64,000 nucleotides of DNA, from NCBI GenBank assembly GCA_027257055.1, contig JAPVLO010000278.1, positions 2,914,001-2,978,000 of the forward strand, given 5' to 3'. The notes beneath the pieces are model-generated. The model made no database searches and had not been told where the DNA came from. It was given only the letters and a program-made list of their open reading frames with translations. The translations under genes were made by a program, and so were the position numbers. How positions within the stretch are numbered: the first letter of the stretch is position 1; each line of letters begins with the position of its first letter. Shown in pieces: positions 55,920-64,000 of the stretch. This stretch comes from Cephalopachus bancanus (Eukaryota > Chordata > Mammalia > Primates > Tarsiidae).

Positions 55920-56560
55920 GAAGGAATAATTGTTTATTTAGAAAATGTGGGAAAATGTAGATCATTTTAAGGACAAACCAACTCTTGCCCATAATCCCAT
56001 CAACTCTTAACATTTTGGAGAATTTCCTTCTAGTCTCTTTTCTGTATATACAAATTTATACAATTGGAACCATGCTACCTGAGAGGTTTTGGATATAGAT
56101 TTTTTTCCATTTAACATTATATCAGAAGTATTTTACCACATCATTAAATATTAAATGTTCTTTAAAAATGTTATACTTAGCCGGGCTCGGTGGCTCAGCC
56201 TGTAATCCCGTGCCTTTGGGAGGCTGAGGTGAGTGGATTGCCTGAGCCCGCGGGTTTGAGACCCGCCTGGGCAGTGAAACCTCATCTCTACAATAAATAA
56301 AAACATCAGCTGGGTGTGGTAGCGCATGCCTGTAATTCCGGCTACTTGGAAGGTTGAGGCGGAAGGATCACCAGAGCCCAGCAGGTCGAGGCTGCAGTGG
56401 CCAGGAGAGGCCACTGCACTCCAGTCTGGGCAACAGAGTGAGACTCCAACTCAAAAAAAAAAAAATGTTATACTTAATGGCTGCATAATATTACATTATA
56501 GCTTTTTGATTCTTAACTAAGGGCAAATTCATTGTCCCTAATAAGTCTCTGAATCACTGC
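55920..56560 (-). repeat. Ancient L1M-like or unassigned repeat, split by an Alu
   Basis: 'cttgcccataatcccatcaa', 'cttaacattttggagaattt', 'ccttctagtctcttttctgt' and 'caattggaaccatgctacct' then, beyond the Alu, 'aatggctgcataatattaca' form a familiar mammalian repeat, probably antisense L1. Family assignment is uncertain. Confidence 0.5.
56180..56460 (+). mobile_element. Young Alu SINE of an unusual subfamily, perfect target duplication
   Basis: Starts 'gccgggctcggtggctcagc' with the same CTCAGCCTGTAATCCCG diagnostic as the copy at 22869. The right arm keeps 'gtcgaggctgcagtggccag' and 'gaggccactgcactccag', which the other copy has lost. The 16-bp target duplication AAAAATGTTATACTTA (56164-56179 and 56461-56476) is exact, and CpGs are preserved. 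Confidence 0.97.
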
Positions 56561-57380
56561 ATAATCAAAATTGTTCCCAAGCTTCTGTAGCTGTCTTAGT
56601 GGCTGATGCAGACTGAAAACTTTCACAAATGACAAACACCTCCAGGCAAGTGAAGCAGTTGCAAGTATGGCTGAATCTCATCTTCAGCTTTTCCCTCGTC
56701 AAAGCTACTAATTCATACAAGCACACTAATGCTTTTGGAATGTTTATTCTCTTAAAGTTGGAGGCTCCAGGGTACACAAGAAAACAGGCACAGAATGTGA
56801 TGAGAAACACATGGTGAGTGTCTAGCTGATTCACAATGCACTCAAGATTTTCTTGGGTATGATGGACCACACCTCAATTTAATGGAATAGAAGTATTTTA
56901 GTTCTCTCCAGCAAAATGATTTTGTTTAAAAAAATGTGTGTGTGTGTGTGTGTGTGTGTCCATCAACAAGAGAAACAATTCAAAATAGACACGCAGTCAT
57001 GCACTTGTGCAGTCAGACAGTGACGAGACTGGGAATCCACCAAGAGGTGATGATGAAAGGGGAGGTGGTGAACCGTTGCTTCCAGAATGGGAAATGTTAA
57101 ATACATTGCGACTTGGGCTCTTTTTTAATGAACAACTGACTTCCAAATGTTGCCACACTCTCTACAATTCCCTCATCCCACCCTCCCTCAACCTCTTCTT
57201 CTTTGCTTTGGAGCTGTGCATTGGATAGGGTCAACCTCCAATTAGGTGGGATGGGTTTTCCATGGAAGCTCATCCTAGCACTGTCGAGGACAACAGCCCA
57301 GGATACACAGCAGACTTTTCCCAGAAAGTTGTTCCTGGGATATGTACTGGCTAGTTAAATGGAAAGTCTTCCCCAGAGGG
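56561..57380. other. Unassigned sequence with (TG)n
   Basis: A (TG)n run of about 12 units lies at 56935-56959. The rest is unplaced. Minus frame 56565-56870 (101 codons) has no motif. Confidence 0.4.
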
Positions 57381-57383
57381 TAG

Positions 57384-57764
57384 GATATAGTTTGGATGGT
57401 TGTCCTCTTCAAATCTCATGTTGAAATGTGATTCCCCATGTTGGAGGTGGGCCTAGTGGGAGGTGATGGGGTAGTAGAGGCAGATCCCTCACGGACGGCT
57501 TGGTGTCATTCTCTTGGTAATGAGTGAGTTCTTGCTTGTTCACATGAGAGGGGCTTGTTTAAAAGAGGCTGGCACCACCCTTCATTCTTTCACTTCTGCA
57601 CTTGCCATGTGACAAGCCTGTTCCCCTCTGCCTGCCACTGGGGGAAACTTCCTGAGGCCAGCAAACACCAGCACCCTACAGATCCATGAGCCAAATAAAC
57701 CTCTTTTTTCTGTACACTATGCAGCCTCGGGCATTTCCTTATATCAATATAAACTGAACTCACA
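57384..57764 (+). mobile_element. ERVL-MaLR solo LTR, MST/THE1-like
   Basis: 'gatatagtttggatggttgt' opens it, then 'tcaaatctcatgttgaaatg', 'ggaggtgggcctagtgggag', 'gtaatgagtgagttcttgct', 'cttgccatgtgacaagcctg' and 'gagccaaataaacctctttt'. This is the order of an MST/THE1-type long terminal repeat of the mammalian apparent LTR retrotransposons. AATAAA near 57695 is the LTR polyadenylation signal. No internal region is present, so it is a solo LTR, too decayed to be active. Confidence 0.9.
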
Positions 57765-58365
57765 GAGCAGAGTTGAGGTAGGTTCTCAAATTTGCTATAG
57801 CTGAGTCTTCTAGAAGCCCACAGTTACATACCTCTGATAATATTTAAATACAAAACTCTAGAGTCATGCATCTTTTGGGTGATCTGGGATAAGGGAAAGA
57901 GACACCCCAACCTTCCAGAGGAATCTTTCTCAAATTTTTTTTCATTAGTCAATTTTATGACTCTTGAACCCAAAACCCATTCTGGTGACCTAGTAGACTG
58001 CATCTGATTTTTCTTGTCTGGCCACGATGGTATGTTGTGATCAATTGTGAGGATGTTATAAGAAATATTTGTGGCTGATTAATGCTTTTAAAAATAAGGG
58101 TTCAAAGTTGCCCCTGTAAAACACCACTCTCAGATATGCCTCCTGAATGAGGAAAATGGTGAAGTTGCAGCTCATGTGGGAAGAGGTGCTCAAACCCCAT
58201 AGCCTGGCCTTCTGGGACAGTATTTGTTGAGTTACCACTACCAACACAGTGCTATCAGTCACACAAATGCCTGCTAACTTTCAAGAGCACTATTCACCCC
58301 CACCAACAAAATATACTTGTATATTATCAAAGATGGCTAGTTATGACCCAATACCTATTACCCTT
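57765..58365. other. Unassigned sequence
   Basis: Nothing recognised between the two LTR-type elements. A 68-codon minus frame is unsupported. Confidence 0.4.
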
Positions 58366-58369
58366 TTCT

Positions 58370-58890
58370 TCCATAGGAATTAAGACTTTATCTGGGCTTG
58401 TGGCCACCCAGAATAAACACCGTGTTTTCCAGCCTTTCTTGCAGCTAGATGTGACCAGGTGACTAGGTTTTAGAAGATGGGATGTGACCACGAGTGAAGC
58501 ATACAACTTTCAGGTGGGGCCCTAGAAGTAGGGAGACAATCTACCTACCACCCTACCTTTCCCCACCCCTCCAGTTCACCAGGAATTGCCTGTCTTTTAG
58601 CATGAAAACTCCCATGTCCTGGGAAATTCTCTAGTTCTGGGAAAAAACAAGATGTTGGTCACCTACCTTCCCACTCCCCTTTTTGTCCAGCCTGTTTCCT
58701 GGAATACAGACTACATGGCGAGTTGCCTTGGACATGCAGATGAAAGCAAACTCCAGGAATGACAGAAAGAGCCCGGGGTGATGCCAGCTTCATACAGCAT
58801 AATGGCTCCCCCAGCTTAGACGTTGATGCAAAAGATAAATCGACTTCCACCTTGTATATGCTACTCGTGTTTGAGGTTTCCAACACTGTG
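58370..58890 (+). mobile_element. Ancient repeat, probably MLT1-type LTR
   Basis: 'ttccagcctttcttgcagct' then 'agatgtgaccaggtgactag', 'gatgggatgtgaccacgagt' and the late 'gataaatcgacttccacctt' follow the layout of MLT1-like LTRs, where TGAGAAATAAACTTC precedes the end. Divergence is heavy and no target duplication is seen. Confidence 0.5.
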
Positions 58891-59375
58891 AGATACTCTC
58901 ATTGATTAATCTCCCTGATGGAAAAAATATTGAGGGATTGGGGAGTTGATTCGTTGGAATGTAAATATGCCGGGGTGAAGGTGTCATGTCTGAAGACACC
59001 ATCTATTACATTGTTTTGAGGAGTTGAGTGTGGAGGAGTGAATTCTAAATCCTCACCTGGCATTTTCCCCCACCTCCTTATCCTACTTGCTTCGTGTCTC
59101 CTGTCTTCCTGCCTTCTGTTCCATCTGAGCTGTATCTTCTTGCAGCCTCTTGACTGTAGCCTGCCGGTTCCTTCCTTGCTGTGTTCCTTTCTCATTCGGT
59201 ACTCTCCACTTGAAGGTCTCTTCTACTTTCTCGTCAACTGACCAACCCTCCAAGCCATGTCTCCTTTACCATTTTCTTGGTACCATGATTTTGTCCTTTC
59301 CTGGACTCTGGAAACACCTGTAGGTATTTGGTATTTAATCACAAATTTCTTAGAACTGTCTTTATTGTAAATCTG
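58891..59375. other. Unassigned sequence
   Basis: Pyrimidine-rich around 59080-59230. It does not translate into the missing N-terminal half of the mariner that follows. Confidence 0.4.
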
Positions 59376-59379
59376 GTAT

Positions 59380-59925
59380 GAGAGAGGACCTCCAAAAAAC
59401 CCTGGAATTATCTTTTGGAGGATGGGCCCCTTGTAGGACACTCAGAATTTGTTCCTCCAGATAAAATGGTCAACCAAAGTTGGTATCTGGAAGTTTTTAG
59501 AAGACTGCATCACAATTTGTAGAAGAAACATCTGGATTTGTGGCAAACAGATAACTGTTTCCACCATGACCACGTGCCTGAGTGTTCAGCAGTTTTGACC
59601 CAAACCGTCATAAACCCTGTGCCCACCCCCTCCCTATTCATCTAATCTCGCTCTGAGTGACTTTTTTTTTGTTCTTCTGGATGAAAGAAAGTCCTCAAAA
59701 GGAAACATTTTGCTGCTGTGGAAGAGGTGAAACAAAGCACAGAAGCACTAGAAGGCATCAAAATGAATGAGTTCAAAAACTCTTTTGAGCAGTGGGAAAA
59801 GCATCTTGATAGGTGTAGTGCATCAAACGGAGAGTACTTTGAAGGCAACTGACGTTTAAACATGTAAGAATAAAGACACAATTTTTATAAATAAATTCCA
59901 GTTTTGGGGGGTTCCCCCTTGTATC
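59380..59925 (+). pseudogene. Mariner (Tc1/mariner) transposase fossil, C-terminal half
   Basis: Reading 59424-59852 in one frame gives 142 codons matching the C-terminal half of a mariner transposase. Landmarks: HSEFVPPDKMVN, then YLEVFRRLHHNL, then LDLWQTDN with the HHD that carries the second catalytic Asp, then PVPTP, KKVLKRKHF, and a terminal FEQWEKHLDRCSASNGEYFE before a natural stop at 59850. Four in-frame stops (59520, 59643, 59658, 59682) make it inactive. The first catalytic Asp region is missing and the third falls in a damaged segment. After the stop come a short A/T-rich UTR (AATAAA near 59870) and a probable terminal repeat near 59899-59925. Confidence 0.9.
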
Positions 59926-59954
59926 TCTGGGAATGTTCTAAGATCCAGGGAGGC

Positions 59955-60210
59955 AGAGTGGTGGAGAGAACATGGTTTAAGAGTTAGAAGATCTAGGTTC
60001 AAGTCTTAATTCCAACACTTGCTGCTTGAGTGGTCTTGGATGTCATCTTCCCCATTTATAAAGTGGCAGTGATTATACTATCTCCTCTGTCTATTGCACT
60101 GTGTTGTTGTATGAGACCTAGATACTGAGATATTGTGATAACACACCATCAAGCATCACAGACATGTTCATTGTCCTTTCTCTAATACTTCACAGGACAG
60201 CCTTAACATG
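59955..60210 (+). repeat. MIR SINE, near full length
   Basis: 'ggttcaagtcttaattccaa', 'gcttgagtggtcttggatgt' then 'catcttccccatttataaag' and 'tggcagtgattatactatct' follow MIR with a diverged tail. Confidence 0.78.
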
Positions 60211-61725
60211 TTTGCCATAGTGACAGGGATGCAGTGAATGGCAGTTCGTGAATCTTTGTAGAATGAATACACAAGAAAAAAATGCAAAAATAACAGTTTC
60301 TCACATATTATAGAATTTCAAAGAAAAGCCTCTGCCTGAATACCTCCTTCAAATGAAAAGAAGGTACAAAATAGTGGCATATTTGTCAAGTTGAGGTCTC
60401 AGACCCACATTTTCATTTGTAAGTGATTTTAAGAGCTAAATTACTCATGAATTCATGGTAATAAGCTCGAAGTAATAACACTAGTGATCTAAGATTAGTT
60501 CTTATGGACAGTGCCTCCTACCCTCAGCCTCAACTTTGCATGTTCTGTGCCTTGACATGAACACAAGTAAAAGTGAAAAAGGCTCCAGATACATTTTATG
60601 TCAAGAAAGAAATGCCTTCTACTCAGCAAGCTGCAGACAGATAGCTGTTATTTTCAGGCGCTCTATAGTTTAGCAGATTACCAAGGTGATCACATTAAGC
60701 TTAAGACTGCCTATTAGTGGAATGATACGTGTGAGTAGTTCAGGGAGGCCACTTAAGCAAGCACCAATTGAAGGATAAAAATCACCATGAAGCTCATGAG
60801 TGGAAGAACTGAGATGCAGATTTACCCAACAGCCCAGGCAATGGACCTACCCGCATCAGCAGATGAGGTGCTCCTGCTTATTTGTTGCGAGGAAGCCATT
60901 TTGTTCACACCAAAGAGTGACAGAGTTACCCCTTCACAATTCTATGAGCTAAGCCAACGCCTCAGCTTCCTCCTTTCTTGTTGCCATTTCCCCTCCCTCC
61001 CCGCAATGGTAATATTTGCCGTCAGGACCTTCATCCTTGCAGGATACTTTCTTTTCCCTGAAAGAGCTACATTCTCAGAACAGGAGCCAACAAGCCCAGC
61101 ATCATAAAACTATGAATAAATGGTAGTTAGAATATATCCTAGAAGTATTTAGAGTTTCAAAGAAACGTGAGGCCTTCAACTCAGGGAGTAGACTTGTAAT
61201 TGTGGAGCTCAGGTGTCTACACAGTCAGGGTGGGAGGGTATTGTAGGGACAGTGGTTTAGAAGGGAGAGAGATCCCAGCCACTTCCGAATAACATTATTT
61301 GGCTGCTGTCTCCGCTGCGTCTGCACAAAGTGGGGCCAGAACACTGCACACAAATTGCTCTGATCCAATCGAGGGGCCCTAAAGGAGATCAGGCTTGGCT
61401 TAAAAGCTCTTGGGCTATGAGTTAATAAGAATTTTAATAAAAATGGAAAGTATAGCCTTGGGCCGTGGTACAGTATCTCTCCGGGTTGCTGGTGTTCTAT
61501 CAGTCAATCGTATAATCTTTCTGACGTTAGTCAAGTGGAGAGGGTAAGCGAAAACTGTGTGGGCCAAAGAAGGTTTCAAAAACACAACCTGCAGAAACGC
61601 CATCAGCTCTCTGAAAGCTCCCAGGGCCATGAGGCGGACCTGAAAGTGAAGTCTTCGCCTGAACATAGGATACCAATAAAACAACAACCTGTGCCGAACC
61701 CGCTTCACATCACAAAGAAGTTTCC
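60211..61725. other. Unassigned sequence
   Basis: About 1.5 kb without recognised repeat. Frames of 106 codons (60787 plus) and 133 codons (61415 minus) lack motifs, and the latter runs into a MIR fragment. AATAAATG motifs occur at several points without gene context. Confidence 0.4.
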
Positions 61726-61729
61726 TTAT

Positions 61730-61835
61730 ACATTTAATTGCCACGACAAACAGTGATTTCAGTTTAGGATCATCCCTGTTTTGTAGATGAGGAATGTGAG
61801 GATGGGGGGACCTCAATTCCAGGTCTTTGACTCCT
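61730..61835 (-). repeat. MIR fragment
   Basis: 'tttcagtttaggatcatccc' then 'tgttttgtagatgaggaatg' and 'tgaggatggggggacctcaa' is antisense MIR. Confidence 0.6.
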
Positions 61836-62675
61836 GCCTGTCTCTACGAATTCCATGGTACATTTTGAACTCAAACTGTTCGATCTCTGCAATCCTCTGC
61901 TTCAGTGTATTATCCTCAGTTGCAACCTAGTAGATGGCTAGGCTGTGTCATTTGATTCCCCTCCGGAGGTAGGAAAAATTAGTAATCCTTTTTTACCTCC
62001 AAAACTGGGCATTTAGATGAAAACTTACCACTGATTTAAAAGCAAACAGCCTCCCTGGTATTTATGTGTTTTTGTCTGAAAAACTCAAGTTCTGTTGTAG
62101 TCAAGGTGCAGATTAGTACCTAAAGTATTGCTCAATCACTTATTTACTCCCTTACACTGGTCTCTTTAAATATGTCCAGTACTAGGTATATTTCTGATGG
62201 TTAAGCTTTGGTCCCAACAGCTGATAGGCAAAATTAGTTTAACTGCTTTTCAAATAGGAGGCATTTGGCCAAAAATCTACCCCACATGGTGTAATGTTTG
62301 TTTCACCAGCATGTGCTGGTGTAAATTCCAGCCCACAAAAAAGGAACGGCCCTGTACAGAACTATGATGTGGCTTGAAACATCACTTCAAGGCCTGTGCT
62401 GGTCCATGTTGCTTTATGCACAGACTGAGAGAGGTGACATAACAGAGTAGCTTCCTTCTTGCTCCTGACTTTCTAAAACATGCATATAGAAGAATTAGAA
62501 GAGATTTGAAAAGCACACTGGTTGCCCTCGAACCTCTCTGGCCATTCTTCATCCTTGCCACAGGCTCCTCCTCCTCTACCTGCCCCAGAAGTGATGGTCT
62601 CATAGACTTCCTTGATCACTAGGATGGCAATCCCGTGCTCCATGCTTTCCCTGGGCCCTAAGGAAACCACCAGTG
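61836..62675. other. Unassigned sequence with a short palindrome
   Basis: CACCAGCATGTGCTGGTG at 62304-62321 is an 8-bp-arm inverted repeat with a two-base spacer. Otherwise nothing recognised. Confidence 0.4.
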
Positions 62676-62679
62676 TTAG

Positions 62680-63320
62680 TCGCAAACCAGAGCTCTCTTC
62701 TCACCTATGACTACTTGAACATCTCCAGCCACACATCCAGTGGCAACTCCAGTCATGCCACCCTCAGAATCAACTCATGCCCTTCTTGCCTGACCTACTG
62801 CTTCCAGGGTTCTCCATCTCAGTCAGATAAAACAACAACTCCATTAAGCCCCAGTAGGAATGCTGGGATCTGCAGTTCGCCCTCTCCATCACAGCGCAAG
62901 GTCGTTAGTCATGGAGTCCTCAGGGCTTCTCTCCTAAAATATTCCCCAGTCAGTCCCCTCCTCTGCCCTCCACTGCTGCCATACTGGGCCAGGCTCTCCA
63001 CATCTCTCAGTCTAAGGCACCAGACCAAACCCGCTATCCATGCAGCCAGTGGTACATCTGACCAGGGCCTTCCTCTATTGGAAAATCCTTCAATGACTCC
63101 CTATGCACATGATCACCTACAAAATCCTCACGTTGACTTTGAAGGCCCTCTCTGTACTGGTCTTCGTTTTTGCTCTTCCTGCAGGTTCTCTGAACGGAGG
63201 CCAGGACAAAGAAGGGATGTGGCAGGTTGTAGGCTGATCCTGGGCCCAGCACTCTTGCCTTCCCACCTGGAACTCCTTGTCACTGAAACGATTTCTATCT
63301 TGTGCTTCTTTCCATCCCAT
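62680..63320 (+). repeat. L2 LINE 3' region, upstream of the usual end
   Basis: 'aaaatccttcaatgactccc' then 'tatgcacatgatcacctaca', 'aaatcctcacgttgactttg' and 'aaggccctctctgtactggt' match the L2 segment that normally reads 'cctccaatggcttcccatct..cctacaaggccctacatgatctgg'. The 218-codon open frame here (62673-63326) lies entirely within it and is not a gene. Confidence 0.72.
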
Positions 63321-64000
63321 GTTTCCTAATACGTCGCAATAGGCAAAGAAACTGGCTAGGAAAAACAAATGATGCCCATGTGATTGAAGCGATTCCAGAT
63401 GTGGAACGAAGTGTGGTGAATGCAAGCTCCTCCACAGGCGGGGCTCTAATAATTACGGTGTGATGAGGATGCCTGAGTATCAATCAATGAATGTGGCACG
63501 CTGCCAACCTCACCCCTCCTCACACACGTCAATACAGGCTTGGTAGCAGGTACTACAAGTTTAACACAGGCAAAACAAAAAGCAAGAAAATAGCCACCTC
63601 CCGCCCTGCCTGTCATGGGGAGCCTGCCCGGAGTGTAGAGACACACCCACTCCAAGTCATGTCTCATGCTGGCCCACGGCTTGGGCCCTGGGCTCCCTGT
63701 CGATCACAGCATTTGAGCACTGTTTACCCTTCTAAAGAGCTCACTGGCGGCACAGCCTTTACTGTCTCCATCCACTGTGAAATCAGAGTTCCACCACACA
63801 AGTTCACATCTAATGGTTTCTTTCTTCTCATGGTGCCCCAAACGCTGGATATTTGGAAACCTCCAGAAGCAGCTGAGCTGTTTGCTCTGTGTGTAGGCAT
63901 GTGGCATTGTGAAGGGACAGACTGGAAGGACGAGAACTATCACCTTCATCTCCGTGTCCTGGTTGCCTAGCATGGGGTGGGCAGACAAAATGGCCGTGAA
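63321..64000. other. Unassigned sequence
   Basis: A 159-codon plus frame (63491-63967) and shorter frames on the other strand overlap, with no domain recognised. Window ends here. Confidence 0.4.

Noticed and set aside
59642..59881. 79-codon minus-strand frame
   Set aside because: Antisense to the mariner transposase fossil on the plus strand.
62673..63329. 218-codon open frame, the longest in the window
   Set aside because: It lies inside L2 LINE sequence, overlaps frames on the other strand, and its translation has no domain or composition typical of a protein.
1..64000. Placing the species as lemur or galago
   Set aside because: The usual lemur Alu right-arm segment and the galago tRNA-type Alu were not seen. 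Tarsier is favoured, but this rests on negative evidence and remembered family patterns.

Overview
This window looks like non-coding primate nuclear DNA, either intergenic or from a large intron. I found no protein-coding exon, rRNA, tRNA or CRISPR array that I would defend. The longest open frame (218 codons) lies in an old L2 repeat. The other frames are short, overlap in several phases and show no family motif, so I treat them as chance.

Organism. Dimeric 7SL-derived Alu elements are a primate hallmark. Nine Alu or Alu-monomer copies are present, mostly J-like, and none is a clear AluS/AluY of the monkey/ape type. Two (22869-23134 and 56180-56460) share unusual diagnostic bases. Five L1 insertions share a 3' end unlike the human L1PA tail. 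The typical lemur Alu right arm and the galago tRNA-type Alu are both absent. Together this suggests a non-anthropoid primate, and I lean towards tarsier. The exact species is inference.

Layout. 1-7 kb: a (CG)n(CA)n Z-DNA tract, MIR and L2 fossils, a polypurine tract, and a MER5-like transposon. 7-11 kb: three Alus, two of them a head-to-head inverted pair, amid ancient and younger L1 pieces. 12-19 kb: L2-rich, a free Alu monomer, then a tandem double L1 3' end. 19.6-21.4 kb: a near full-length HAL1 split by an Alu. 22.8-26.5 kb: lineage-specific Alu and L1 insertions plus an Alu inside an old L1. 28.8-29.6 kb: a 52-bp direct repeat of unknown family, a G-quadruplex tract and a (TTCC)n tract. 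36.8-38.45 kb: a second near full-length HAL1-type element, on the minus strand and split by an L1 tail. 42.4-43.0 kb: an L1MA insertion with a perfect 17-bp target duplication and a Tigger-type DNA transposon nested in it. 43.6-56.5 kb: sparse MIR, L2, L1 and Alu. 57.4-58.9 kb: two LTR-type fossils. 59.4-59.9 kb: a mariner transposase fossil. 62.7-63.3 kb: an L2 fossil.

How it works together. I see no gene system. The window is a layered record of transposition: DNA transposons, MIR and L2 at the base, then HAL1 and old L1, then MaLR LTRs, Tigger and Alu J, and finally lineage-specific Alu and L1. Several nested insertions give a relative order. The unassigned intervals may hold regulatory elements, but single-sequence inspection cannot show that.
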